Positions 9,063 to 18,250 of a stretch of 64,000 bases of DNA are shown here, one piece after another. The DNA lies in the NCBI RefSeq assembly GCF_028283705.1, contig NZ_JAPWKD010000015.1:248001-312000 (forward strand). The letters run 5' to 3'. Numbering within the stretch: the stretch's first letter is position 1; each line of letters starts with the position of its first letter. A model generated the notes under the pieces. The model had not been told where the DNA came from. It worked only from the letters and a program-made list of their open reading frames with translations, and did not search any database. The stretch is from Pantoea sp. GTDB lineage: Bacteria; Pseudomonadota; Gammaproteobacteria; Enterobacterales; Enterobacteriaceae. The position numbers and the translations under genes were made by a program.

Positions 9063-10841
9063 TTATGCAAGGGTATGACTTTTTTCCATCAGTGCAGCAA
9101 GGTCGGGGCGCGTTGCGCGACCTGTTCTCCTGCGGCAATCGCTAATATCTTTAAGGGTACAAAACATTAATGAATTGATTTCTTCAATACCCAGCCTATC
9201 GCGAACTTTCTTAAACCATTCCATCACGATTCTTTTATCCATTTCATCCTTAAGCGCCAGAATCCAGATATTCACTCTGGCGTAAGCGAATTCATTACTC
9301 AGACCGGCATACATATCGCGTTCATTGACGCCCTCGCCAATTACCATCACCGGTATGGAACTGAGGAGATTGGTGGATTCTTTTGTAGCATCAAGGGCGA
9401 ATTGCTCAGCATCACGAAAATTGCTGTGTAAGGCTCTGAGTGACGTCGCACGAACCGCCACGTTCAGCAGCCAGGTTAATTCCGGGTTGGCTTTAAAGGT
9501 GATGTCATGTTGTTTGCCCAGCAGCAGAAGCTGGGTGATACCCGGCACCAGTTGCAGGCCACAGTTAATAATGGCATGGGTTACTACATCCAGATTCGTA
9601 CCGTGGGCAACATTATTCTCCGCATACGGATAAAAGGCCTCCGGGCGGTAATCAATATCGTCGGGTTCAGGTGGGGAGGTGTAGGCAAGATTCTCCTGTA
9701 TTGTTTTATAAGGAAATCGGTCGCCGCCATATTTTCTGACCAATTCCTGGCGTATTTCCTCCAGATCAACCCTCATAAATTCTTCATAAAGTGTTCTGTG
9801 GCGGAAATCATTAAAATTCAGTGTTTCAAATGAGATCGGTGTGCTTTTATCTATATGAAATAATGCCAATAGACCGGCTGTATCTTTTTCAATATGACTC
9901 AAATTCAATGCCGGTTTTGCATGCGTGTCTATTGTATCGCTGCTTGCCAGAACATAGCCGATATCTGGCCATCCGCGGGCATTTTTTTTCCATAAGGTGT
10001 TATCGAGTTCAGCATAGGTACAGACGCGGATGGCTTTTATTTTGTCATTTTTTGTCACGTTATAAATTTGCTGAAGGCAGTTGAGTATGATGTCTTTATC
10101 TTTATTGTCCCGACATGACAGTATACGGATATCGAGACATTTCGTGGTGCCCTGCGCATCCATATTGGCGAAGAATTCGCCTTGCCCGGTGCCATTGCCA
10201 ATAATAACCACCGGTATTGAGTCAAAAAACGCATCGTTATTCTGCGCTGTCTGATTAGCAAGCAGCTTCACATCCTGGAATGAGCAGTTTCTCATATTTA
10301 GCAGGCTGACTTGTACCTGAGAGCAAAGCTGATAAAAATTTTCCTCGTTAGTGAGTTTAATATAAGGATGGATCATGCCGAGTAATTTCAGCTGTTTAAT
10401 GGCGGGGACAATTTTCAGATTGCAGTTGATCACGGAATACAAAACTACCGCCAGATTAGCGCCGTGCGCCATCACGTTTTTACCGTTGAAATCGAACTCC
10501 GAACGGTAAAAATCTTTGCCGCGTGCAGAAGGATATTTTTTGGCTTTGATATATTCATCGATCGTAGCATGAGGGTAAGTATTGTTCTGATATTTTTCTT
10601 TTAAGTTAACTTGCATAACTTCCAACGCATCGCGGCAGAATCTATCAAATGATTTTTTATACGATAAATCATTGAAATCAATCTGTTGAAAGTTTATCGG
10701 CCTATTTTTATCAATATAAAACGAGGATAAGTCATAATTTTCGCGGTTTGCCAACTGACTTATATTGATGGTGGGGGATGGAGCGGCCTGTGTCCCTTCA
10801 ACCTGAAGGAGTGCGCCTGCGATATTTCCAATAGGGTCCAT
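9063..10841 (-). CDS. Unrecognised 592-aa protein, paralog of the 7156-8952 product
   Basis: Same architecture as the downstream paralog: N-terminal TINIS, then YDLSSFYI opening unit 1, and a second unit starting after NLSHIEKD near residue 315. Shared motifs are AHGANLAVVLYSVINC (H126) in unit 1, VAHGTNLDVVTHAIINCG (H413) in unit 2, SIPVVIIGNG / SIPVMVIGEG, and ICT-like strands. ATG at 10841 has AGGAGA upstream. The N-terminal half is clearly A+T-rich compared with araA next door, and codon use differs (many ATA, AAA, AAT). The gene is on the araBA strand but two hairpins (10940-10969 and 10991-11016) separate it from araA, so it likely has its own promoter. No export signal is visible. Function unknown; an enzyme fold with an ADP-ribosyltransferase-like HGT motif is one possibility. 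Confidence 0.8.
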   Translation of the reverse strand: MDPIGNIAGALLQVEGTQAAPSPTINISQLANRENYDLSSFYIDKNRPINFQQIDFNDLSYKKSFDRFCRDALEVMQVNLKEKYQNNTYPHATIDEYIKAKKYPSARGKDFYRSEFDFNGKNVMAHGANLAVVLYSVINCNLKIVPAIKQLKLLGMIHPYIKLTNEENFYQLCSQVQVSLLNMRNCSFQDVKLLANQTAQNNDAFFDSIPVVIIGNGTGQGEFFANMDAQGTTKCLDIRILSCRDNKDKDIILNCLQQIYNVTKNDKIKAIRVCTYAELDNTLWKKNARGWPDIGYVLASSDTIDTHAKPALNLSHIEKDTAGLLALFHIDKSTPISFETLNFNDFRHRTLYEEFMRVDLEEIRQELVRKYGGDRFPYKTIQENLAYTSPPEPDDIDYRPEAFYPYAENNVAHGTNLDVVTHAIINCGLQLVPGITQLLLLGKQHDITFKANPELTWLLNVAVRATSLRALHSNFRDAEQFALDATKESTNLLSSIPVMVIGEGVNERDMYAGLSNEFAYARVNIWILALKDEMDKRIVMEWFKKVRDRLGIEEINSLMFCTLKDISDCRRRTGRATRPDLAALMEKSHTLA

Positions 10842-10939
10842 ATTTAACTCTCTCCTGAAGGACGCAGTTCTTTTGTGAGCCTGCTATGGCATTAAACATT
10901 ATTCCTTCCTGAGGGCGCTGGGATTTTTTCATGAGAAAA

Positions 10940-10969
10940 ACCGCAATGCATCTCTGAATGTATTGCGGT
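10940..10969. terminator. Hairpin upstream of the 9063-10841 gene
   Basis: Arms ACCGCAATGCA (10940-10950) and TGTATTGCGGT (10959-10969) form an 11-bp stem with one G-U pair and an 8-base loop. T runs are present on both sides on the appropriate strands (AGAAAAA upstream, TTTTTT downstream), so it could terminate in either direction. Confidence 0.6.
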
Positions 10970-10990
10970 GCAGTTTTTTCTTTCTAACAT

Positions 10991-11016
10991 AAAAAAGGCC
11001 GCGATAAATCGCGACC
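10991..11016 (-). terminator. araA terminator built from a palindromic repeat copy
   Basis: On the minus strand GGTCGCGAT / ATCGCGGCC is followed by TTTTTT, a typical intrinsic terminator 20 bases after the araA stop. The stem core CGCGATAAATCGCG is a variant of the dispersed repeat family seen elsewhere in this window. Confidence 0.85.
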
Positions 11017-11036
11017 TGAGAAAACAGGAAAAGTAA

Positions 11037-12539
11037 TTACCGCATCAGGCGGTAATAAGCCTCATTCCAGCGCAGCGCATCTTTGAACGCCGGTAACCGC
11101 GTCTCGTCATCAATCACCAGCACTTCGATACCGTTCAGCTCGCCATAAAGATAGAGGTCATCAAGATCCAGTGCCTGGCTGAACACCGTATGGTGTGCAC
11201 CACCGGCCAGAATCCAGGCTTCTGATGCCGTTGCCAGTGACGGTTGTGCACGCCACAAGGCACGCGCCACCGGCAGCTTCGGTAACGGTTTCGGTTGCTC
11301 AATGGCATCGACCACATTGACCAGCAGACGGAAGCGGTCGCCGAGATCGATCACGCTGGCATTCACCGCACGTCCGGCTGGGGTAGAGAAAATCAGGCGG
11401 GCCGGATCGGCTTTGCCGCCAATGCCAAGGAACTGTACATCAATCAGCGGTTTCTCTTCTTTGGCGATGGACGGGCACACTTCCAGCATATGGGAACCCA
11501 GCACCAGATCGTTACCTGGTGCGAAGTGGTAGGTGTAATCCTCCATAAATGAAGTGCCGCCGGGGCGATTGCCTGCCTGTATTTTGAGGATGTGCAGCAG
11601 CGCAGCGGTTTTCCAGTCACCTTCACCGGCAAAACCGTAGCCCTGACCCATCAGGCGTTGCACCGCCAGACCCGGCAGCTGCGTCATACCATGTAACGTC
11701 TGGAAGTTGGTGGTAAAGGCTTTGCAGCCTTCAGCTTCAAGGAAGCGTTTCAGTCCCAATTCAATGCGTGCTGCGTCCAGCACGTTCTGGCGTTTCTCAC
11801 CATTCACTGCCGCCACTTCGGTAAAGCGATAGTGGCTTTCGTATTCATCAATCAGGGCATTGACGTCGCCATCGCTGACGCTGTTCACCACCTCGACCAA
11901 ATCACCGACGCCCCAGCCGTTTACCGCATAACCAAACTGAATTTGCGCCGCCACTTTATCGCCTTCGGTGACTGCCACTTCGCGCATGTTATCGCCGAAA
12001 CGGGCAACTTTCAGTTGCTGGCTGGCCTGACGTGCCTGGGCAGCACGGATCCAGCGGCCAATCCGCAGCTGACTCTCTTTATCCTGCCAGTGGCCGGTAA
12101 CGACGCTGTGTTGCAGGCCCATACGCGCACCGATAAAGCCGAACTCGCGGCCACCGTGGGCGGTCTGGTTGAGGTTCATAAAGTCCATATCCATGCTGTC
12201 CCATGGGATCTCGGCATTGAACTGGGTATGGAATTGCAGCAGTGGCTTATTCAGGATACTTAACCCGCCGATCCACATTTTGGCGGGTGAGAAGGTGTGC
12301 AGCCAGGTAATGATGCCGACACATTCATTGGCGTGGTTCGCTTCGCGGCACAGTGCCAGCGCTTCGTCCGGCGATTTCACCAGCGGTTTGAGCACCAGTT
12401 GCAACGGCAGGCTACCCGCCTGATTCAAGCCATCCATCACCTGGCGCGCATGTTGTTCCACCTGGCGTAACGTTTCCGCCCCGTAGAGGTGTTGCGTACC
12501 AATAACAAACCACACCTGTTGTGTGTTGTGCTGTTCCAT
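11037..12539 (-). CDS. araA: AraA, L-arabinose isomerase
   Basis: Converts L-arabinose to L-ribulose, a Mn-dependent cytoplasmic isomerase. The 500-residue length equals E. coli AraA and the sequence shows [11 protein letters not shown] at the N-terminus, [10 protein letters not shown], the active-site region around [12 protein letters not shown] (near residue 305), EDYTYHF and [12 protein letters not shown]. The ATG has AAAGGAG upstream. It follows araB by 12 bases and is terminated by the repeat-derived hairpin. In E. coli araD follows; here no araD is present and the next genes are the unrecognised paralog pair. Confidence 0.98.
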   Translation of the reverse strand: MEQHNTQQVWFVIGTQHLYGAETLRQVEQHARQVMDGLNQAGSLPLQLVLKPLVKSPDEALALCREANHANECVGIITWLHTFSPAKMWIGGLSILNKPLLQFHTQFNAEIPWDSMDMDFMNLNQTAHGGREFGFIGARMGLQHSVVTGHWQDKESQLRIGRWIRAAQARQASQQLKVARFGDNMREVAVTEGDKVAAQIQFGYAVNGWGVGDLVEVVNSVSDGDVNALIDEYESHYRFTEVAAVNGEKRQNVLDAARIELGLKRFLEAEGCKAFTTNFQTLHGMTQLPGLAVQRLMGQGYGFAGEGDWKTAALLHILKIQAGNRPGGTSFMEDYTYHFAPGNDLVLGSHMLEVCPSIAKEEKPLIDVQFLGIGGKADPARLIFSTPAGRAVNASVIDLGDRFRLLVNVVDAIEQPKPLPKLPVARALWRAQPSLATASEAWILAGGAHHTVFSQALDLDDLYLYGELNGIEVLVIDDETRLPAFKDALRWNEAYYRLMR

Positions 12540-12551
12540 AAAACCACTCCT

Positions 12552-14237
12552 TTACTTAGCGGAAACGGTGCGTGCGGCATACTGCGGTTCAGCGGCCTGG
12601 CACCAATGTTGATAGCGTTGATAAAGCTGTTGATAGCGCGCCACGCGCTGACTATCCGGTTGTAAGGTCACGTCGATCGGGCTGGCCATTACCTGCTGTG
12701 CCGCCGGGACATCGGCGTAAACCTGGGCGGCGACCGCGGCAAAAATGGCCGCACCGAGTGCGCAGCATTCGTCAGAAGCGACGATATCCAGTGGTCGGTT
12801 CATCACGTCGCAGCAGGCCTGCATGATGGCCGGGGATTTACGTGCAATGCCGCCGAGAGTCAGCACGCTTGCCACCGGAATCTGCTGTTGTTCGAAACAT
12901 TCCATAATGGCGCGCGCGCCAAAGGCAGTAGCAGCGATAAGGCCGCCAAACAGCGCCGGGGCATCGGTACCGAGATTGAGGTCGGTAATCACGCCTTTCA
13001 GGCGTTGATTCGCATCAGGAGTGCGACGACCGTTGAACCAGTCCAGCACCACTGGCAGATGATCGAGTTGCGGATTAGCAGCCCAGGCATCGGTCAGTTG
13101 ACGGATCAGATCTTTTTGCAGCTGCTCCAGCTGGGGTTGCAGCTCAGGGTGTTGCTGCGCGGCCTGTTGCAGTGGCCAGCCGAGCAGGCGGCTGAACCAG
13201 GCGTAGATATCGCCGAAAGCGGATTGTCCAGCTTCGCAGCCAATTGCACCCGGTACCACGCTGCCATCGACCTGGCCGCAAATACCTTTGATGGCGCGGT
13301 CACCGACTTTTTCGCTGTCGGCAATCAGGATGTCGCATGTTGAGGTGCCGATCACCTTCACCAGCGTATAGGGTTGTGCTCCGGCACCGACGGCACCCAT
13401 ATGGCAATCAAACGCGCCGCCAGACAGCACCACCTGGGGTGACAGGCCGAGACGTTGCGCCCATTCGGCGCTCAGGGTGCCGACTGGCACATCAGCAGTC
13501 CAGGTATCGCTGAACAGCGGAGAGTCGAGTTGTTCGGTCAGCAGCGGGTCGAGCGCATTAAGGAATTCAGCGGGAGGCAGACCCTGCCAGTCCGGGTGCC
13601 AGAGGGACTTATGCCCGGCGGCACAGCGGCCACGACGCAACTGCTGCGGCGCGGTGGTGCCACTCAGCAGGGCTGGCACCCAGTCACACAGCTCCACCCA
13701 GGAAACGGCGGCGTCACGGACTGCGGCATCTTCACGGGAAACGTGCAAAATTTTCGCCCAGAACCACTCCGACGAATAAATGCCGCCGATATAGCGGGTA
13801 TAGTCGGTGAAGCGGCCGCTGTGGCACAGCTGATTGATCTCCTCCGCTTCTTCTATTGCGGTGTGATCTTTCCACAACACAAACATGGCATTGGGGTTAT
13901 CGGCGAACTCAGGACGCAGCGCCAGCACGTTGCCATCGCGGTCGATCGGTGCCGGCGTTGATCCGGTGCTGTCCACACCAATCCCCACCACGGCGGTACG
14001 TTGTTCCGGGCTGAGTTTTTGCACCACCGTCACCAGCGCCTGTTCCAGCGCGTCTATATAGTCCTGCGGATGATGACGAAAGCGGTTGGCATGTGCGTCG
14101 CAAAACAGCCCTTTAGCCCAGCGCGGATAGTTGACCACGGCTTTTTCCAGTTCTTTGCCACTGTGGCAGTCCACGGCCAGAGCCCGGACGGAATCGCTGC
14201 CAAAATCCAGCCCGATGGTAATAGCGCCAGCGCCCAT
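12552..14237 (-). CDS. araB: AraB, L-ribulokinase
   Basis: Phosphorylates L-ribulose to L-ribulose-5-phosphate. The 561-residue FGGY kinase opens with [18 protein letters not shown] (phosphate-binding loop), contains [36 protein letters not shown] and the C-terminal [17 protein letters not shown]. First gene of the araBA operon, read away from araFGH. The N-terminal MGAGAI is a few residues longer than in E. coli; an AGGAGA precedes the chosen ATG. Expected to be induced by AraC with arabinose through the half-sites at 14295-14332. Confidence 0.98.
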   Translation of the reverse strand: MGAGAITIGLDFGSDSVRALAVDCHSGKELEKAVVNYPRWAKGLFCDAHANRFRHHPQDYIDALEQALVTVVQKLSPEQRTAVVGIGVDSTGSTPAPIDRDGNVLALRPEFADNPNAMFVLWKDHTAIEEAEEINQLCHSGRFTDYTRYIGGIYSSEWFWAKILHVSREDAAVRDAAVSWVELCDWVPALLSGTTAPQQLRRGRCAAGHKSLWHPDWQGLPPAEFLNALDPLLTEQLDSPLFSDTWTADVPVGTLSAEWAQRLGLSPQVVLSGGAFDCHMGAVGAGAQPYTLVKVIGTSTCDILIADSEKVGDRAIKGICGQVDGSVVPGAIGCEAGQSAFGDIYAWFSRLLGWPLQQAAQQHPELQPQLEQLQKDLIRQLTDAWAANPQLDHLPVVLDWFNGRRTPDANQRLKGVITDLNLGTDAPALFGGLIAATAFGARAIMECFEQQQIPVASVLTLGGIARKSPAIMQACCDVMNRPLDIVASDECCALGAAIFAAVAAQVYADVPAAQQVMASPIDVTLQPDSQRVARYQQLYQRYQHWCQAAEPQYAARTVSAK

Positions 14238-14294
14238 TGAAATTCTCCTGTGTCAGTTATCTGCGCTTATCCTGGAATGGGTGGGCTGGAGCGG

Positions 14295-14332
14295 TTAGTC
14301 ATCCCCAGCTGAGAATATGCACTTTTCTGCCA
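14295..14332 (-). promoter_or_regulatory. AraC I1-I2-like tandem half-sites proximal to araB
   Basis: Read toward araB, the first half-site keeps three of four bases of TAGC and five of six of TCCATA; the second starts after a four-base spacer, the same 21-base repeat as araI1-I2 in E. coli. The inner half-site would lie near the -35 of the araB promoter. Confidence 0.6.
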
Positions 14333-14369
14333 TCAACAGGTATTTCGTGATCCACTGCAAAAGTTAATG

Positions 14370-14407
14370 ACCGGTTAATTTTGCTGAATATATGGAGAAT
14401 TTTGTCG
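14370..14407 (-). promoter_or_regulatory. Second AraC-like tandem half-site pair
   Basis: The distal half-site carries a perfect TCCATA and the proximal one starts after four bases. It is offset 75 bases from the araB-proximal pair, close to seven helical turns. It may serve araFGH or allow looping. Confidence 0.5.
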
Positions 14408-14541
14408 TCGTTCCGGGATGTGATACCGCTCTACATTTTTCTCACCTTTTCCCGCTACAACTAGCCCAGCGTTTGCACAGCCTTTGTACAAACCTTGTTC
14501 TAACGCGCTGATTTTACGCTGTACCCGTAAGAGAAGTCAGT

Positions 14542-14557
14542 GTGGTAGCGCTTACAC
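14542..14557. promoter_or_regulatory. GalR/GalS-like operator upstream of araF
   Basis: GTGGTAGCGCTTACAC matches the LacI-family GalR consensus GTGTAANCGNTTACAC at all but two fixed positions. It sits 48 bases before the araF start. Whether a GalR-type repressor acts here is inference from this single match. Confidence 0.4.
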
Positions 14558-14604
14558 CGATTCGTTTAAAGCTCGCTAAAAACATCATTGTGCCGGAGAG
14601 CATC

Positions 14605-15588
14605 ATGCATAAATTCACTAAAACGCTGGCGGCAATTGGTCTCGCCGCGCTTATGTCACATTCCGCTATCGCCGAGACCATGAAGCTCGGTTTTCTCGTC
14701 AAACAACCGGAGGAACCCTGGTTCCAGACTGAGTGGCGCTTTGCCGATAAAGCGGGCAAAGATCTCGGCTTTGAAGTGATCAAAATCGCTGTACCCGACG
14801 GCGAAAAAACCCTGAACGCCATCGACAGCCTGGCGGCCAGCGGTGCGAAAGGGTTTGTGATCTGTACCCCGGACCCGAAACTGGGATCGGCGATTATGGC
14901 GAAAGCCCGTAGCTATGACCTGAAAGTGATTGCGGTCGATGATCAGTTTGTTAACGCCAAAGGCAAACCGATGGACACCGTGCCACTGGTGATGATGGCG
15001 GCAACCAAAATCGGCGAGCGTCAGGGCCAGGAACTGTATAAAGAAATGCAGAAACGCGGCTGGGATGTGAAAGAGACCGGCGTGATGGCGATCACCGCCA
15101 ACGAGCTGGATACCGCGCGTCGCCGCACCACCGGTTCGATGGATGCATTGAAAGCGGCAGGTTTCCCGGCGGCTCAGATTTATCAGGTCCCCACCAAATC
15201 TAACGATATCCCGGGTGCTTTCGATGCCGGTAACTCGCTGCTGGTGCAACATCCGAAAGTGAAACACTGGTTGATCCTCGGCATGAATGACAACACCGTG
15301 CTGGGTGGCGTGCGCGCCACTGAAGGCCAGGGCTTCAAGGCACCGGATGTGATCGGTATTGGCATCAACGGCGTGGATGCGGTCAGCGAGCTTTCCAAAG
15401 GGGAACCGACCGGTTTCTACGGATCGCTGCTGCCCAGCCCGGACGTACACGGCTATAAAAGCAGCCAGATGCTGTATGAGTGGGTAACCAAAGGACAGGA
15501 ACCTGCGAAGTTTACTGAAGTCACCGACGTGGTGCTGATCACCCGCGATAACTTCAAAACCGAACTGGCGAAAAAAGGGCTGATGTAA
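14605..15588 (+). CDS. araF: AraF, periplasmic L-arabinose-binding protein
   Basis: Captures L-arabinose for the AraGH importer. The start at 14605 (MHKFTKTLAAIGLAALMSHS, GGAGAG upstream) gives a 327-residue precursor with signal peptide cut after SAIAE; the frame is open 63 bases further upstream but without similarity. The mature part is near-identical to E. coli AraF: KLGFLVKQPEEPWFQTEWRF, DPKLGSAIMAKARSYD, TANELDTARRRTTGSMDAL, GMNDNTVLGGVRATEGQG. A hairpin separates it from araG. Confidence 0.98.
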   Translation: MHKFTKTLAAIGLAALMSHSAIAETMKLGFLVKQPEEPWFQTEWRFADKAGKDLGFEVIKIAVPDGEKTLNAIDSLAASGAKGFVICTPDPKLGSAIMAKARSYDLKVIAVDDQFVNAKGKPMDTVPLVMMAATKIGERQGQELYKEMQKRGWDVKETGVMAITANELDTARRRTTGSMDALKAAGFPAAQIYQVPTKSNDIPGAFDAGNSLLVQHPKVKHWLILGMNDNTVLGGVRATEGQGFKAPDVIGIGINGVDAVSELSKGEPTGFYGSLLPSPDVHGYKSSQMLYEWVTKGQEPAKFTEVTDVVLITRDNFKTELAKKGLM

Positions 15589-15599
15589 TCCCGTTGCGT

Positions 15600-15628
15600 G
15601 CGCTCTGTGCCTCGCGGGGACAGAGCGC
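15600..15628 (+). terminator. Intercistronic hairpin between araF and araG
   Basis: Perfect 8-bp arms GCGCTCTG (15600-15607) and CAGAGCGC (15621-15628), no long T run. Probably attenuates or protects the abundant araF message. Confidence 0.7.
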
Positions 15629-15654
15629 CTTATTCACCACGATATGGAGTTCCC

Positions 15655-17175
15655 ATGAACACTGATTCTGACTTTCTGTCGTTTCATGGTATCAGCAAGA
15701 CGTTCCCCGGTGTGAAAGCGCTCCAGGATATCTCGTTCAACTGCCGCGCTGGTGAAGTGCATGCGTTGATGGGTGAGAACGGCGCAGGCAAATCGACGTT
15801 GCTGAAAATTCTCAGCGGCAGTTATCAGCCCACCGCGGGCGAGATCCACATCAAAGGCCAGCCGGTACGGTTTAATCACACCACCGAGGCGCTGGATGCC
15901 GGGGTGGCGATCATTTATCAGGAACTGCACCTGGTGCCGGAAATGAGTGTGGCGGAGAACATCTACCTCGGTCAGATTCCGCATCGTCATGGCCTGGTCA
16001 ACCGTAAATTGCTGCGCTTTGAGGCGGGTTTACAGCTGAAAAATCTGGGCATGGATATCGACCCGGATATGCCGCTGAAATACCTGTCGCTCGGCCAGTG
16101 GCAGATGGTGGAGATTGCCAAAGCGCTGGCGCGTAACGCGCGCATTATCGCGTTTGATGAACCCACCAGCTCGCTGTCGGCGCGTGAAATCGAACATCTG
16201 TTCCGCGTGATCCGCCAGCTGCGCGAGCAGGGCCGGGTCGTGTTGTATGTTTCGCATCGCATGGAAGAAATTTTTGCGCTGAGTGACGCCATCACCGTGT
16301 TTAAAGATGGCCGCTACGTGCGCACCTTCACGGACATGAAAAACACCCACCATGAAGACCTGGTACAGGCGATGGTGGGACGCAATCTGGGGGATATCTA
16401 TGGTTACGCGCCGCGTGATTTGGGCCCCGTGCGTTTGCAGCTGGACCAGGTGGAGGCGAAGGGTGTGCGTATGCCCATTTCGCTAGAAGTACGGGCTGGC
16501 GAAATTGTCGGGCTATTCGGCCTTGTCGGGGCTGGGCGCAGTGAACTGATGAAAGGGTTATTCGGTGCCACCCGCCTGCGTGGCGGCAGTGTGTCGCTGG
16601 ATGGGAAAAAACTCAATATTCGCCAGCCGATCGATGCGATCCGTGCCGGCATTATGCTGTGCCCGGAAGATCGTAAGGCGGAGGGCATCATCCCGGTGCA
16701 TTCGGTACGCGACAACATCAACATCAGCGCGCGTCGCCATAATCTCACCGCCGGTTGCCTGATTAAACCCGGCTGGGAGGCGAAAAATGCCGACAGCCAT
16801 ATCCGCTCGCTCAATATCAAAACTCCGCATGCGCAGCAGCTGATCATGAATCTGTCGGGTGGTAACCAGCAGAAAGCGATTCTGGGCCGCTGGTTGTCGG
16901 AGGAGATGAACGTGATTCTGCTGGATGAGCCCACTCGTGGCATTGATGTGGGTGCGAAACACGAGATTTATAACCTGATTTATCAACTGGCAAACAAAGG
17001 TATTGCCGTGTTGTTTGCCTCCAGCGATCTGCCCGAAGTGATGGGCCTGGCCGACCGTATCGTGGTGATGCGTGAAGGCGAAATTGCCGGTGAACTGCCA
17101 CACGACCGTGCCACGGAGCAGCTGACGCTGGGCCTGGCGATGCCGAAAACGACTCAAGCGGCCGCCGTGGCCTGA
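15655..17175 (+). CDS. araG: AraG, duplicated ATPase of the arabinose ABC importer
   Basis: ATP-hydrolysing subunit for L-arabinose uptake. Start at 15655 ([19 protein letters not shown]) gives 506 residues, two more than E. coli AraG; ATATGGAG precedes it. NBD1 has Walker [10 protein letters not shown] (residues 40-48), a signature-like [15 protein letters not shown] and [18 protein letters not shown]2 has the degenerate GLVGAGRSE loop, [15 protein letters not shown] and [14 protein letters not shown]. Part of araF-araG-araH-araC. Confidence 0.97.
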   Translation: MNTDSDFLSFHGISKTFPGVKALQDISFNCRAGEVHALMGENGAGKSTLLKILSGSYQPTAGEIHIKGQPVRFNHTTEALDAGVAIIYQELHLVPEMSVAENIYLGQIPHRHGLVNRKLLRFEAGLQLKNLGMDIDPDMPLKYLSLGQWQMVEIAKALARNARIIAFDEPTSSLSAREIEHLFRVIRQLREQGRVVLYVSHRMEEIFALSDAITVFKDGRYVRTFTDMKNTHHEDLVQAMVGRNLGDIYGYAPRDLGPVRLQLDQVEAKGVRMPISLEVRAGEIVGLFGLVGAGRSELMKGLFGATRLRGGSVSLDGKKLNIRQPIDAIRAGIMLCPEDRKAEGIIPVHSVRDNINISARRHNLTAGCLIKPGWEAKNADSHIRSLNIKTPHAQQLIMNLSGGNQQKAILGRWLSEEMNVILLDEPTRGIDVGAKHEIYNLIYQLANKGIAVLFASSDLPEVMGLADRIVVMREGEIAGELPHDRATEQLTLGLAMPKTTQAAAVA

Positions 17176-17192
17176 TGTAAAGGAGAGCAATT

Positions 17193-18179
17193 ATGGCTTC
17201 ATCTACCACTTCTAATACGCCACCGGCGCAGCGCAGCGGCCTGCAACTGGGACGTATCTGGGATAACTTCGGCATGCTGGTGGTGTTCGCACTGCTGTTT
17301 ATTGCCTGTACCCTTTTTGTCCCCAACTTTGGCTCCTTTATCAATATGAAAGGGCTGGGGCTGGCGATGTCGATGTCGGGCATGGTGGCGTGTGGCATGC
17401 TGTTCTGTCTCGCCTCCGGGGATTTTGACCTGTCGGTCGCCTCAGTGATCGCCTGTGCAGGCGTGGTCACTGCGGTAGTGATCAACATGACCGAAAGCCT
17501 GTGGATTGGTGTGGCGGCCGGTTTATTGCTGGGTATGGCGACCGGTTTTGTTAACGGTTTCGTGATTGCCCGGCTGAAGATCAATGCCCTGATTACCACA
17601 CTGGCCACGATGCAGATTGTGCGTGGTCTGGCGTATATCTTTTCAGACGGTAAAGCGGTGGGTATCGAAGATGAACGTTTCTTCGCCCTCGGCTATGCCA
17701 ACTGGTTTGGCTTGCCAGCCCCGATCTGGCTGACTATCGCCACGATGATCGTGTTCGGGTTTCTGTTGAATAAAACCACTTTTGGCCGTAACACGCTGGC
17801 GATTGGTGGCAACGAGGAAGCGGCGCGTCTGGCCGGCGTGCCGGTGGTGCGTACCCGTATCATCATTTTTATCCTTTCCGGGTTAGTCTCGGCGGCGGCG
17901 GGCATCATTCTGGCGTCGCGTATGACCAGCGGCCAGCCAATGACCTCTCTGGGCTACGAGTTGATCGTGATTTCTGCCTGCGTCCTGGGTGGGGTGTCAC
18001 TGAAAGGCGGTATCGGTAAAATTTCTTACGTGGTGGCCGGGGTATTAATCCTGGGTACGGTTGAGAATGCGATGAATCTCCTGAATATATCGCCTTTCTC
18101 ACAGTATGTGGTGCGCGGTTTGATACTGTTAGCGGCGGTGATTTTTGACCGTTACAAACAGAAAAATAAAGCCGCCTGA
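17193..18179 (+). CDS. araH: AraH, permease of the arabinose ABC importer
   Basis: Inner membrane permease, 328 residues as in E. coli, probably acting as a homodimer. About ten hydrophobic segments and the BPD_transp_2 hallmarks LASGDFDLSVASVIACAG, KINALITTLATMQIVRGLAY and SACVLGGVSLKGGIGKI are present. AAGGAGAG lies just before the ATG and the gene follows araG by 17 bases. A hairpin (18192-18217) separates it from araC. Confidence 0.97.
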   Translation: MASSTTSNTPPAQRSGLQLGRIWDNFGMLVVFALLFIACTLFVPNFGSFINMKGLGLAMSMSGMVACGMLFCLASGDFDLSVASVIACAGVVTAVVINMTESLWIGVAAGLLLGMATGFVNGFVIARLKINALITTLATMQIVRGLAYIFSDGKAVGIEDERFFALGYANWFGLPAPIWLTIATMIVFGFLLNKTTFGRNTLAIGGNEEAARLAGVPVVRTRIIIFILSGLVSAAAGIILASRMTSGQPMTSLGYELIVISACVLGGVSLKGGIGKISYVVAGVLILGTVENAMNLLNISPFSQYVVRGLILLAAVIFDRYKQKNKAA

Positions 18180-18191
18180 GTCGGTGACAAC

Positions 18192-18217
18192 AACGGAACG
18201 GTAACAGCCGTTCCGTT
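18192..18217 (+). terminator. Hairpin between araH and araC
   Basis: Arms AACGGAACGG (18192-18201) and CCGTTCCGTT (18208-18217), 10 bp perfect, loop of six, then TTCGG. It may partly terminate araFGH transcription, lowering araC expression. Confidence 0.7.
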
Positions 18218-18250
18218 TCGGTTATCAATCACGCGAAAAGTGAGGGCATT

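Larger units (their letters stand above)
14238..14604. promoter_or_regulatory. araBA / araFGHC divergent control region
   Basis: The 367 bases between araB and araF contain no gene. Two tandem pairs of AraC-like half-sites face araB. Pair 1: TGGC-N7-TGCATA (14316-14332) and CAGCTGGGGATGACTAA (14295-14311). Pair 2: CGAC-N7-TCCATA (14391-14407) and CAGCAAAATTAACCGGT (14370-14386). In each pair the 17-base half-sites are separated by four bases, the E. coli I1-I2 spacing. A GalR-like palindrome lies at 14542-14557. A weak CRP-like TGTGA is at 14420-14424. Confidence 0.65.

Noticed and set aside
10842-11036. hrp box for type III effector expression of the unrecognised pair
   Set aside because: No GGAACC-N15/16-CCAC pattern was found on the appropriate strand, so type III secretion is not claimed.
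14656-15450. 264-codon open frame antisense to araF
   Set aside because: Shadow of araF, rich in H, R and Q from reversed codons.
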